Shown here piece by piece: positions 1 through 18,600 of a stretch of 64,000 bases of DNA. The stretch covers positions 64,938-128,937 of the forward strand of contig DF237152.1 of the NCBI GenBank assembly GCA_000708835.1, given 5' to 3'. Source of the stretch: Klebsormidium nitens (taxonomy: Eukaryota > Streptophyta > Klebsormidiophyceae > Klebsormidiales > Klebsormidiaceae). Within the stretch, counting starts at the first letter, position 1; every line of letters starts with the position of its first letter. A model generated the notes under the pieces. The model saw nothing but the letters and a program-made list of their open reading frames with translations. It did no database searches and was not told the DNA's origin. Position numbers and translations under genes: made by a program.

Positions 1-242
1 AGCGAGCGCTCCAGGCGTTGGACCAAGGGCGGTTAGGAAAAACCGGGTTAGTGGACCGGGTGGTTAGCCTGATGAACCACCCCCGGGTTCAGAAGTACCG
101 GGCAGTGCAGGAGATTCTGAGCTTTGTAAAGAGCGCAGTAAGGGGGGAAGGAGCGGTGGCAAACAAGGGGGGGGGGGACGAGGAGAAGCAGCTGGCAGAC
201 CTCTTGGAAGAGGCGCTGGAGGGGGGGAACACAGCCAGGGGG
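1..242 (+). CDS. partial exon of an unrecognised gene
   Basis: An open frame enters from the left edge and reads a lysine/glutamate-rich, probably helical segment containing VSLMNHPRVQKYRAVQEIL and a tail rich in Glu, Gly and Leu. After a GGG codon at 240-242 there is a good donor (GTGAGA); without splicing the frame stops at TAA 252-254. I do not recognise the family. It could be the 3' end of a separate gene or an upstream exon of the DYNC2I1 gene that follows on the same strand. The choice cannot be made from the window because the 5' part is cut off. The opposite strand is also open here, so coding status is only moderately supported. Confidence 0.35.
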
Positions 243-1052
243 GTGAGATCCTAAGCTATTCTTTCCTTGTTCATACTTGAAACGAGTCTGTATTGACTGG
301 GACATCTTTGTCCTGCGGTTTGGTTTCGAGGAAAAAGATATCCAGAATTTGCATGGGCTGTGTAAGAAATGTGGGTCGTTTGATGGCTGCATCTACTTTA
401 GCAAACGGCCCAAAACCTGCTCGACACACATGGAGCTTGGCGCAGGTGGCTAAGGTCAACCCCGACCCGCAAAAGAATGGATGGTTCTCGTTATCATGTC
501 TCAATACCCCGTGTTCTCGAAGGCAAGCTGCCTGAAAAGCGGACTTCGGGAGTACTTGACTTGCTCTGGCTCAACGTTCAAATACTTACAGAACTCTTGT
601 GTGACTTCGTCGTTTAGTTTCATCGCAAGCATAGTTCCGACGTGGTAGCAGTAGGGCGTCTCGAGAGCACACTCGATCTTGTGAAATCAGCCCACTTTCT
701 TTCGTTCGACCTGACTCCAACATGTGATCTTGGGAAGGAACCTCTAGGAAGGAGTATCAAATGCTTGCGGAATGCGAAAGGCAGGCAGCCATTGAGTTGC
801 GGACCGTTTCTCATGTCTGCCGCCACAGAACTTTGTAAGTCATGCCCAAGGGAATTGCTTGCTGTTGTCTTCTCGAGGCGAGTCTGCTCTGACTTGCTTC
901 TCCGATCGGCCCTTCTTGACGGGTTTTGGACGCGTTCCTTCCATGTCCTTTTCTTTTCTTTTCTGTCATTCTTCATTTCCACATTCCCCCTCTCATCAGA
1001 GACGCCCATCGTTTTTAGTTTCTCTGACCTGTTCATATTTTTTGTTTTCAGG
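243..1052 (+). other. unresolved 5' region of the DYNC2I1 gene
   Basis: Between the left-edge segment and the large WD exon the sequence should hold intron and perhaps one or two short upstream exons. A frame open from 247 to 462 includes a Cys-rich stretch (CKKCGSFDGC). Another frame, open around 640-834, ends at a good donor (CTTT|GTAAGT). Neither could be matched to known WDR60 sequence, so no exon is called. The stretch ends in a clear pyrimidine tract and acceptor (TTTTGTTTTCAG) at 1052. Confidence 0.4.
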
Positions 1053-2467
1053 ACTCCACCGCCGACGCTCCGGATGCTGCCACCAGCTCGCTGTACCATG
1101 AAGAGCTCCTCCGTGGGCGTCCGGTGGTCGCCGTCTTGTTTTGTCCAACGTCCGAAACCCAAACCCAAACCCAGCCCCAAACCCAACCCCAAACCCATCC
1201 TCCCCTCCTCCTCTGCTGCTACGCTCCCTCCAAAGAAGCGAGCGTCGCGCCCCGTCTCGGCTGCCTATGCGTTTGGGACCCTTCCAAACCGTCCCGGCCT
1301 CAGAAGGTCCTGGTGTGCGAAGGCACCCCCTCTAGTTGTTGCTGGGCGCCTGCCAAATCCGCCCCTGCCGAAGAATTCGGAAGAAATTCCGGCTCGAGCC
1401 GTCTGGTTGTCGTGGGCACCGGGTCTGGCAGCCTCGCCCTGTGGGATTTGAGCGAACCAGCGGGCCAGCACCAGGGCGTAACGCTCAGTCAGGGCGAAAG
1501 CCTGACGTTACGGCGGCCGTCGTACATGACCGACTGGCGGCCGGAGGTTAACCACGGCGCCCGGGTTTGCGCGGTCAAGCTGCAACCGTCTCCCAGTAGC
1601 GACGACAGAGCTGCTAAAACGGGTCATCGAAACGGGTTAGAGAGTGGGTTGGGAGCTGGGTTAGAGAGCACAAGCGGGCCGCTCGCACAGGTCCTCAGCT
1701 TGGACGTAACGGGTTGGTTAAACGTCTGGTCAGCGGTACCCGTAACCGAGTTGGATGCTGCTGTTATCGACACCGATTTTGGGCTGCGCCTCGGAAGCAA
1801 AGTCCGCCTTTTGAGAGTTGCCGCAGTCGACTGCTTCTCCGCGACGCCCCCCGGCCGAGAATTGGGTTTTGAAACGGTCAGGCAAACCGCCGTCGGGTTT
1901 GCGGCGGTGCCGGGGGATCCCTCTCAGTTGCTCGTGGCCACCGACGGGGGTTCCGTCATCCGTGCTTCGCGCTTCGGGCTGCCCCCTAGCAGCCTGCCGC
2001 ACCCGCACAGATTCGCGCGTGGGGATGATGACGTTAGCGGGCGGTCGCCGACCTCCGTGCTGACGTCAGCTGCGCGGAAGCAGGCTGGCGTCACGTGCCT
2101 TCAAGCTGAGGGGGAGGCCTTGTTGGTCGGACACTCGGACGGTGTGATCGCTTTGTACAATCTGCAGTCCAAGTGGCCGGTTAGGCAATGGAGGGGGATC
2201 ATCCGCGGAAGGCTTTGGGGTTTGAAGTGGTGTCCCGGTCAGCCGTCCTTATTTGTCGCGCTCGACAGCAAGTCCGTTTTGTACTTCTTCGACGTGTCAA
2301 GAGATGAATTGAAGCCGTTAAGGACGTTAGAGATAGGTTCCCGGGAAAAGGAGTGGACGGGAGAGGCAAGAGTCGGGTGCTTTGACCTGCGCGCTTTGGA
2401 TGCCGGATGGATGCTAGCCGTTCCGCAGGACACTGGTGTCACTGTCAGGCGAATCGACAGATTGTGA
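1053..2467 (+). CDS. DYNC2I1: cytoplasmic dynein-2 intermediate chain 1 (WDR60), C-terminal WD-repeat exon
   Basis: This 471-codon exon starts after the acceptor at 1052 (first residues DSTADAPDAATSSLYHEELL) and stops at TGA 2465-2467. It covers the WD beta-propeller of WDR60. Diagnostic matches are a CLCVWDPSKPSRPQKVLVCE block, a VVGTGSGSLALWDLSE blade, a VNHGARVCAVKLQPS block, LDVTGWLNVWSAV, and a later blade with VGHSDGVIALYNLQSKWPVRQW. WDR60 pairs with WDR34 to bind the heavy chain of dynein-2, the motor for retrograde intraflagellar transport. Its presence implies a lineage that still builds flagella, at least in sperm or zoospores. The whole propeller sits in one exon, unlike the intron-rich neighbours. 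A Thr/Gln/Pro-rich insertion from AAACCC repeats lies near the exon start. The N-terminal half of the protein is not resolved. Confidence 0.85.
1155..1198 (+). repeat. AAACCC-type short tandem repeat inside the WDR60 exon
   Basis: About 44 bases made of AAACCC, AAACCCC and AGCCCC units encode alternating Thr-Gln and Pro-Gln in the WDR60 frame. It resembles a degenerate telomere-type motif but is short and in frame, so it is read as a coding microsatellite. Confidence 0.7.
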
Positions 2468-3123
2468 CTCAACATTGATCGATCTAACAAGAAATTATGA
2501 ATACATTGCAGCGCGCGCGACGATGGAGTGCGACCTCAGATTACGTGTAAATGATTGAGCAGCGCGAGTGGCAGCCGCGTACGTCCAGATCCGACCGCTT
2601 TCGTTGACCACCGAAGTCTGTCATTTTGTGCCTTGGATCAATTCCTCTTGCATAGGTCACCAACCCGAATCACGTTACATGCACATGTCGGATCGACTCA
2701 TATGCAGGCTTCAAGTATATTCAGCATATTCAGGCTCATGCAACTCAAGACGGGAAATTAAGTAACTTTAATTGCCACCGTGCCCCTTGCAAGCGTGAGA
2801 GAGCGCCAACGACAGCAATGCAAGGGTTATTTTGTAATTCGCACGCATTCCAACACGTTTGATCATTGACGGTCATGACAAAAAGTGGCGGCTCAGTGAT
2901 CCAAATAACATTATAAGCGTCACCGCTGCTTTGGGCTGAACAGAAAAGAGACTGACTTGCATATTTGAGGTGACAAAGGTTTTACAATCTACCCACCCCG
3001 CATTGCCTGGACGCTTCAATTGTCTGCGAACTCGTTCGTATCAACCCTACTATGCCCTTTGGACTTCGTATAACTGCAACATACTGATCGAGTCGGCAGA
3101 GATTTGAAAGAAAAGATGAACAT
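2468..3123. other. convergent intergenic region, DYNC2I1 / DUF4419 gene
   Basis: AT-richer sequence between two gene 3' ends. It should hold both 3' UTRs. No repeat, RNA gene or convincing open frame was seen. Confidence 0.6.
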
Positions 3124-5244
3124 CTAGACTTTGGGGGAGCTGCGGGTCTTCGGGCGATTGACCACGGGGTTCTCTTCCGGTCCCCGCTTCTTGTTCTTGG
3201 ACTCCTTCCCCTTACGAGCATTGGGGTCTTTCTTCACGAGCCACCCGATGCAAGGCGTGACCCCACGCCCGTCCTCTGTGACCGAGACGCCGCAGCTTCC
3301 GGCTACGAGCAGGTTATCCGTTTCGACCGGGGGGCGGACCCGGGCATCTCTTATGATGAACGGGCATTCCACCAGGCCCTTGGGCGGGTTGTCTTCGAAA
3401 ATGTTCTTGCGGGGAAAGGTCTTTCCTTTCTCCTCGTCATACGGAAAGAAGGCGCAGACCCAGCCGGTGATGTAATCGGGGGATGGCCCCGAACGATACC
3501 CGCTCGTCGAAAGCACCTGACTCCACCAATCGTGATCCACGTTTCCCCGGTAGGTCGCCATCAGCTGCTCAAGAACGGGGTCCAGCTTGTCGAGCCACCA
3601 GTCCAGGCCGATAGAAAGCGCCCGCAGCGCGCGCGCTTTCTCCACGAGACGGCTCCAGTCCTCCAGCGTTCCGTGCAAGGTCACCGACGGAATCCCGCAT
3701 GACTCGACGACGCTGTCCCATGCCATGCCAAGAAGCACAATGTATCTGAAGTAGTGCTTCATGGAGTCCATCACGACAATCTGGCTCGCGGTCTGGGAGA
3801 CGAGATCGGTCGTGGAGAAGTCGTTCACCAGAACCTTGCTGGTGTCTCCTTTGACACGGGACTCCAACCCAGTTTGGAAAAGCTGGACGCACTTGGGCCA
3901 TTCGAGCAAGGTCGCGTCCCCTGCAGAGAAAATTCAAAGGGATGGCTTGAAGATACTGACGAGAGGGATTTGCAGCGAATGTCCATAACAAAGCAAGAAA
4001 AAAAGCAAGCTCAAATATAGAAGTTGCAAGGGATTTGGATCCGCCGCTAGTAACGGGCTTCTGAGATTTGTCAGAACGAAGTTTCGAGGCTGTCACCCTA
4101 GCATAAGGTGTGGCATAGCAGGAGAACTAGTACTGTGCATAGACGCAACTTAGGATACACCCAAGATTCACATCAATCTCAAAGTCCTCACATATTGCTT
4201 GTTTCAATGAGCTGCCTGCCGCTTTGTTTTTGTTTCACATGAGCTTTAGCTTTCCAATGGTCTCTCACTTGAAAGACAGGACAAAGATCACTCAAGATTG
4301 GAAATGATCTCATAGAACGTCCGTGGGTCAGGTCAAGGACCAGTCAAAAGTCTTTCTTTCTCTCGTCCAGGGGACAATCTTCACTCAATGTCTCATTCGA
4401 CTTGGACTTTAGCCAGCTTTGCTAGCCTTTAAACGGAATTTGAACTCTGAGCGTGTCACTGCTCTTGAGGACCTTCTGGCTCCATTCCATTCTCAGGGAC
4501 CTCACAATACCAGAAACAGTTGAGCTCAAATGCGAGAAACCTTCTTTTCATGCTAGTTCTTGCAAGAAACTTTGATCAACTAGCGTCGGTGGAAGCCTTC
4601 TCTTGAACACCTCAACCTCAGCCTCAGCCTTAATTGACCCCAAAAGAGAATCCATGAAAGCAATTTGTAAATCACTCTGGAGATCACTCGCCTGTTAGGA
4701 AGTCCGTGCAGTCGACCACAATGTCCTCCTTCCCCTGATGGTCCACGAAGACATTCCTGTACTTTTCAGCGTTCTTCTCGTGTGAGAGGTGCGCACTAAC
4801 ACCTTGAGCTATAGCCAGCCAGATGTCATCCGGCCTCAGATGAAGGCAGTGGCCTCCAGCGTAGGCCATCTCAATGGCTCCCAGAAGACCACTCTCCAAC
4901 TTGTGAAACTTGCCAGCCCCGCCTTTCACAACCATTGCCTTGGAGCAATCAAAGACCTCTGCATCATTAAACCGCTCGTTGTTAGGGTGCCCTTCCAGGG
5001 TCATGTGTTCACGCAGGCTGTAAACCAGCACCTCCCGGAGCTCTGGTTCTTGTGAGGGGGAGTGATCAGGTTGCGTGTATGGCTTGAGAGGTTTGGCTAC
5101 CCTGTGGGACGCCACGACCTGCGTGCTGCTGCTTTGTTGAGCCATGATGTCTACTGTACACATGCTCGTGCGTCTCTGCAGCGGAGAGCCCTCTTTGATG
5201 CGTGCAGAATTAAGCGTCTGTGTTTGTTCTGCTTCAAATATCAT
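3124..5244 (-). CDS. DUF4419 domain protein, two exons
   Basis: Exons are 5244-4692 and 3920-3124, giving 449 aa in phase 1 across one intron (4691-3921). Family hallmarks are DDIWLAIAQGVSAHLS and VFVDHQGKEDIVV in exon 1, then DFSTTD, MKHYFRYIVLLG, CGIPSVTLHGTLEDW and a GWVCAFFPY block in exon 2. These match DUF4419 proteins, known mainly from fungi, other protists and bacteria, of unknown biochemical function. The first ATG (5244) is used here; ATG 5145 (MAQQSSST) is an equally plausible start. The C-terminus is a basic Lys/Arg tail that could be a nuclear signal. The intron donor is GC, not GT (ACAG|GCGAGT), with a normal CTGCAG acceptor; no nearby GT keeps the frame. Confidence 0.85.
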
Positions 5245-5763
5245 AGCTCCATAGTAGGTTTAATGCTTGTGTTGCACGCGCGACGCGTGCGCTCCGCGCG
5301 CCGCTCTTCGAGTCCGGGTTTCTGGGTTTGGATTTGGACGGGGTTGGACGCGCAAAGTACGCGTGCAAAGCGTATGTCCAACGAAGCTAGTGTGTCCGCT
5401 GGCCCGTGGTTTTGACAGAGCGGGCGGCCGCGCTGTTTCGGTACCCGCCTGCGCGTGCTACTACTTTCGATTATGTAGGTACACTCGCCAGAGGCGAGGG
5501 GCCTCTGGCGAAGACACGCATTGCCGATTGCAACAACCCCGGGATACTGGGTCCAGCGGCGCGCATGAGCAGTGGACTTCGACACTCAGCAAACGCGGTG
5601 CCCTAAGGGATCAAACAAGAGAACTTTTGTGGTGGCTTTACTACTAGCGACAGTAGATCGAAGGAACGCGCAAGCATCTTGCGGAGCCGCATGCTATGAA
5701 TTTGTTCTCCTTGCTTCTTTTTGATGAAAAGATTAGAACTTGCTGCATAACAGACAAAGAAAC
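5245..5763. other. intergenic region between divergent genes
   Basis: Sequence upstream of the DUF4419 gene and of the small plus-strand gene. It is GC-rich with CpG near 5270-5460, then turns AT-rich. It is presumably promoter for one or both. No defined element was recognised. Confidence 0.4.
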
Positions 5764-6391
5764 ATGAGGTCTGAAGCTGGATCAAGTTTTGCAAAGCACT
5801 GCGACCAGTGCTGTGTGCGGGGCCCAGCTGAGTACCTAACAAGCAGCACCTGCAATTCTGGCTTTGACATTCCACTCGACGTCGTCATCCAAACAATTGC
5901 GCGGCTGTGTAAGTGTGCGTTTGACTTGCAGATTTTTATCCAGAGATGATCATTCTGAAGCATGGATCATCCTACTTTGATTCAAGCAGCTCTTCCAGCT
6001 CTCAGTACTGATTTGGCCACTATTCTCCTACACATAGTAGTTGAGCTCTGGGCCCGATATAATGTTGCTGTAGATTGTTGTTGCCTAAGTGATGAGCTTT
6101 CTATTTGCTGCAGATAATCGTGAAGACGATATCGCATTCCGGGAGCATTTGAAGAAGCGACGTCGTGAGCAGGACGAGATGTTTGAGTACTTTGACCGTT
6201 TGAGGAGGATTGCGCAGCAGCCAGAGAAGCCCGATATTTTGGACCGAGGTATGTCGGTTCCGGATAAAGATGTCGACCAAGGCGAGGCTGAATCTCTGCT
6301 CAACTTCTCGCGGGTTAGTCAGGAAAGGAGATGTCAGGAAAAGACGAAGACAAATGAAGCTGCCTTGCCCGTGACTTTTGTCGATTCCTAA
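5764..6391 (+). CDS. small hypothetical protein, two exons
   Basis: Exon 1 (5764-5908) and exon 2 (6114-6391) join in phase 1 across a 205-bp intron with consensus borders (T|GTAAGT and TTTGCTGCAG). The 140-aa product has a Cys-containing N-terminus, a short hydrophobic helix (IPLDVVIQTIARL), and a strongly charged helix (EHLKKRRREQDEMFEYFDRLRR) typical of a coiled coil. A second donor-like site (GAG|GTATGT at about 6248) suggests that the end may be spliced further, so the stop at 6389-6391 is uncertain. I do not recognise the family. It could be a decayed or partial gene. Confidence 0.4.
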
Positions 6392-7854
6392 GGTTCTTCC
6401 CTATGTGATCTAAGGATCGATGCGCGTGGCTGCACAGACAACCTTATCAAGATTCAGCAACGTTTGATTTTATCTTATAGTAGGGAGACAACTATTGCAC
6501 AAAATTCCTCCACAAATTGGATCTCAGGGCAAGTTTCCCTCTCTGCAGTTTTCGCATCCGTCTCGAAGTTATGGTCTAATATTAAAAGCAGTCTGAGAAG
6601 AAGGCGGAAGAAGCCTCCTCCTTTTGCACCCTGCCCCACCTTCCACCACCAACGCGCTCATTCTGAATAGTCTGTCCTTGGAACTTGGACGTAGTGTTCG
6701 ATGTTAGACTCTTTGCTTCTTTCCTCGCTGCAACAATGCGCGCGAAGTACCGCACATCGCTTGTGAGTCGTCTGTTTGTCTCTGCCCAGTGGCCTTCGAA
6801 GCACGTCGATCCAGCAAGCAGGAAGATGGCACTGGGTGGTCCACTTGGGTGGTCAACTTGGGTGGTCAGATACTTCGTAGAAGCAGTGTCGTAATTGGCG
6901 CCGGATTTTCTGACGCTTTGGTAGAGGAAGTATCACTCTTTAGAGCCGTCCGACTCTTGTTAATCGCTTTTGACGTACCTGCCAGCCTTACTCTAATGTG
7001 CTTCATTGTTCTATTTATCAATCTGTTGATAAGAATGATTCGACCCATGAAAGGCTCGTCGATTGCTGCGCGGCAAGGAGCTACTAAACCATCAGGATCG
7101 TTGTCCGATCATATTGAATCCTAGGCTAGGCGGACCCATAAACATATTGAGCGACGAATATCAGGCCACAGAGCATCGAAGCACATGTGCGCCCGCTGAT
7201 CCGATCAGCTGGCGCTTCGTTCGACTGCGCACTGGTACGTGTAGTTCAATATATACGTATGTTGCACATGTCGGATTCACTATCAATGTCGATGTCCAAC
7301 ATTATTAACCATGCATGGCGGGATTCAGAAACAAGCTTCATATAGAGGAAACGGCCGCCTTTACATGTACAAAATGCTTGCAGCGGGTAAGTTCGAAGGA
7401 GGCTTCGATCAGAAAAGCCAATCCATGGTTATATATGCTGAAAGAGCAAAGCTGTATAGCTATTTCGACATCGCCAGAGCTATTCGTATGTGTTCTTTTG
7501 GCACAACGAGCTTGCCGCGCGCTTGAGTGATACTGGTGAACCCAGCTATATATGCATCATTACGAATAAACATTTTCCCATTTCGGCCGCATGGCTATGG
7601 ACAGTGCGCCATGACATTCGCATCATAAACCAGTACACATCCATTCACGATAAGATGCAACAATGTTCCATGAATCAATGCATTCCTTGCGCAAATATTA
7701 TGTCACTGCCGATACAATCAAAAGATTGCTTGCACAAAATAACTGTTGCGAAGCAGACAGCACCATACCAGGGAGTAAATTAGGAGAGGATGCGTTCAGG
7801 CTGTCAGATCGAATGTGACCTTCCAGGAGGGAGACAGCCAGCCAAAAATGGAAC
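6392..7854. other. intergenic region without a supported gene
   Basis: About 1.5 kb between convergent 3' ends. Only short, compositionally non-coding frames are open. No repeat array, RNA gene or transposon signature was recognised. Confidence 0.6.
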
Positions 7855-14463
<6,609 letters not shown>

Positions 14464-15661
14464 GGCTGCCAAGCCAGCCTGTTTGACCTCAACCGAGCCC
14501 TGTTTGCAGCATTGACATCTCCAAGGGAACAAGAAAAGCGCCTAACAGCTCAGCTAGGGTTTCCAACTTCTGGGAAGAATGCTCTCAGGCTCAAGGTCAG
14601 AGTATGATTTAGGCATGCGGGTTAGCCGTTAACCTGATCATAGGGTAATATCATATGAAGGGGCGACAAAGATTGACACTACTTCAAGTGGTGTACGAAT
14701 TGTAGGATATCAATCCAGGTCCTAGTGCGGTCGAGCCGACTTGAAGTTTCGCCGCGCAGAAAATTTCTGCCTTCGGAATGAAACCGGGTCATGGGATTAC
14801 AACCTTGGTTAAGAAATGATGCATGGAAAAGGATAAAAAACCACACAAGTTGCTAGCAAATTTCCAAGCAAGCCACCATTGGCATTGGCAGCAATTGGGC
14901 GTCCTCTTTGATCCTCTAAGGCACTAAGTCCTGCTGCAAGGTGATACTGGTCATACCTGAATGGAGAGAGCAGCCTCTGGAATTACGAGAAAATTTGTCT
15001 TATTGGCAATTGGGAGGCTGCCGGAGGAGCTTGGGCGCAGCTGGGCAAGTTGCAACTCTTTGAACAACATTTCAGAATCCTCTTGACAACATCCATTCTG
15101 TTGTGAAGGTAGGGTGATGGTACTGACCATCACTGTCATCAGGGAAAGTTTCTCATGACCGAAGGTGTTTTGAAGTTGCGAAAGTGTTCTTCAAAAGTGA
15201 TTTTCGAAAAGTGAAATGCTGCAACATTAGTTGATGACTAGCGCTTTGTGCTCAAGGAGACACGATTGAAGCACAAGCGTCCCCCGCAACAAATACTTAT
15301 TGCAGAAAGCTAACCAGACTACTAACAAGAAGTCTACCAAAAAGTTCATGAGGGGGCTTTCTGGAAAGTAAAGCCAGATCAATATTCCAAGCTCTGACTG
15401 CTTTTGCCTTGAACCACTTTGTAGGATTGTGTCCACACCACTTATCCATTCGAATGCGCACTTCCTTGCAAGCAATCTAAGCCATTCATACATTCGGGGC
15501 GCTTTTGCACGACCGCAAAACAGGATTTACCCCCTTGCTTCCGGCAAACTTATTGATCATCGTGGGGCTGAAGATCTACTCAGTCTTGACCTCAAGAGTG
15601 TGACCTGCTTTCCTGTGCACAGTTTGATAAGTGTTTCCGGGGCTTGGACCGTCCGCTAAGG
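14464..15661. other. bidirectional promoter region, MYST gene / SNF8
   Basis: Shared upstream region of two divergent housekeeping genes, about 1.2 kb. No TATA box or known element could be assigned with confidence, and no coding segment was found. Confidence 0.45.
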
Positions 15662-18600
15662 ATGGCTTTCAGGAGGAGGCCTGGCATCTCTGGCTTGCAA
15701 GGGGCGACAGCTGCAAGGGTGAGCCTCTCTAGTAACTCCTGGCGTGCTGGTGCACATATCTCTCCATGCAAGCTCGTCGATCCAATGTCATGGCAGCCTT
15801 TTGATCAACCACAGTGAACTGCCCGACCAACTCCTTGAGTTCAAGTTCTTTTATCGATGTGTTTGCGAAGAATTGGCGCCGTCTGCGACCCTGAGTGCAT
15901 TATGATTCAGAGCCTGTTCAGAAACTGAATGACATTGGATACAAGCCCATTGATAAGCTGTTTGGTTATCAGCAAAGATTGGCACCTTCAATAGACACTG
16001 CAGATAACTGCAGTTTGTCGCAACAGCTCAAGCCAATATCTCCTCAAATCCTAGCTGCCCGAGAAACATTTTGTTTACCTACACTTCATATCTTATTGTG
16101 ATTTCTGTCGTGCAGTATAGCCACCATATACCAAAGCTGCCATGAAGAAACAGATGCCGCTGGGCACGTCACTCTCAAGAACAACTGAAACATTGACATG
16201 AACGATTCTTCGCTTTTCTTTCAGGCACAGTACAAGACTCTTGGGGAGGATGTTGCCAAAGTGAGGACGGAGCAGATGACCGAGCAGCTTGCGACCTTCA
16301 AGAAGAGCTTGGAGGACTTTGCACAGAAGTACAAAGTGAGCCCTCGTTCAAGAGTCGCGCTACTTCTAGTCCTTTTGCAAAGCAATGGAGTTCTGGATGT
16401 TGATAGCTCGGGCGAATAGCTGCTCCATGCAACCAAGAATTTCAAAGAAGCTGTGAGCCAATCGTGTGACCAGTCCGCTTTTGTGACACTTCATCAGTGA
16501 AAGTTTTGCCTTAGTTCCTGGGAGTTTAATCGCTCCGAGGTGGGCGTCTACGAGCTGACAGAACGTCATCATAAGTAGCTTATGTCGGAAACACAGTTCG
16601 AAGTGGCTGAAACATTCCCCTCGCCTGTGGTACTTGTCTTCAGACCCACCCCTTACGTGCAGGGCCTCATAATTTGATTTGTGGGCTGCTTAAATCCAGG
16701 TTTTTTACCACCCATCCGAATGTCAACCTCTCTGCTCGTAAGTGCTCCTTTGCCAAGAAGCAGTCAACGTTCAGGGCCCAGTGTCTTACGTCGGGCAGAG
16801 GGGGCGCCCCTCTTAGTGAGGTTGTTATTCAAATGCAGGTCCTTGTCCATCTGTGCGTGAGACTCTGCACGATTCACAGATACAGTATGCTTGCGTCCCT
16901 TTCCTCGCAGAATGACATCAAGAAGCAGCCGGCGTTTCGGGCGCAATTCCACGAGATGTGCGCGAAGTGCGGGGTAGACCCGCTGGCTAGCAACAAGGGG
17001 TTCTGGGCGGAGCTTCTGGGCATCGGCGACTTCTATTACGAGCTGGGTGAGTGCTTTCCCTCGGGCTCCGAATTACAGAGCGTGCAGACGCACTCATTGG
17101 AGCACATGGTGCCAAGTTTTTCAAGACCAATCAGCATACTATATTGGATTTGCGGTGGACAACGAGACTCTTTGGTTCGCCGAATAAGATCGAAAGCAAG
17201 GCAATGGCCGTTTGATTCTTGGAGGCAGGCTGCAGGGAAGGCCGGCCGCATGAAACGAACGAAGCCCAAGCGAAAACTGAAGCTCCAGTAACGTTCGTAG
17301 AGTTCGTTCATGTCATGTCATGAGGATTTCCTTAATTCGAGGGTCCGGCAGTTGGGGAACATCAACCTTCATGCAGTGTCAACTTCCCGCATGAGGTTTG
17401 AGGTTGTTTGTGGACGTGATGAGTAACTTAAAAGCTTTTCAGACGTCGGGGAGTTCGTCAAACTTTCCATTCAGGACCAACTAGTTTTTAATCCTAGTGC
17501 AAGATGACATCGAAGGATCGAGTTACTTGCTTACATACAACTGAACGTACTGGCACATGTGACGTTGACGGTCGAATTCAGCCACTAGACCATATTGATT
17601 GGCTTCTGATTGTCTGCCATGTGAGTCGCGAGGGTTGACTTCCGCAAGGGCTCAGGTCAAATCGCTTTGTTTGAAAGGTGGTGGTCAGATGGCGATTGCG
17701 TTCTCCTCTGCTAATCGTCCCGCTGCGAATGCAGGGGCCGTTCTAAAAATTCTCCTAAAGGTCCCTTCAACAGTTCCTTACGAGGGAGACGTTACGCGCT
17801 GTCTGCAGGCGTGCAAATCGTCGAGGCCTGTTTAGCAACGCGGCCGCACAATGGGGGCCTCATAGACCTACAAGACCTGCGAGCGTTAGTAGCAAAGAAG
17901 CGGCGAACCGCTAAGGAGCCTGTGACTGAAGACGACTGCATACGGGCCATTGGGAAGCTGAAGGTAAGTTCGCACATCGGCTGCGGTTTTGTGGAGGGCT
18001 CTGATTCGAGAGAGCTGAACTTTATGGCTTCGCGCTTGGCAATGCTTGTTTCAAACTGTCATTAGCGAACTTAACGCAGCAGGCGCTTTGACAAGCTCGC
18101 TAGTCCGTTGCACCCAAAGTCGGACACGGTCCGCTCCTTCTTAGGGGGCTGCGCACTCGATGGCTGGTTATTTACTTCTCTCGTAAAATCCATCAATCCC
18201 CAACTTTTTCATCGTTCCGCAGTGAACTCGAGTTCAATCTAAAGTGTCTGCTAACTCCCTTTCGATCGTGCGAAATTCTCCCCGGACTCCAGGAGCGTCG
18301 GACTTTTGAATACCAGCGTCGTAGTAGATGACTGGGTCGAAGTGCCGGATCTGCTTGGGTTCAATTACCGTGCAGAGGTCTAGGCGAATGAGAACCAGGG
18401 CTCGTTGAGTATGTTTCATCAGGGATTCCGTTGCTGCAGGCACTCGGGAGTGGGTTCGAGATCTTCACCGTCGGGAGCAGACGTCTCGTCCGCTCTGTTC
18501 CGACGGAATTGAATCGGGACCATAACGAGATTCTGGAGATGGCGCAGGTAAAGCCTGCCGTACTGAAGTATCTCCGAGTTGCGCCACTGGAAATTGGGTG

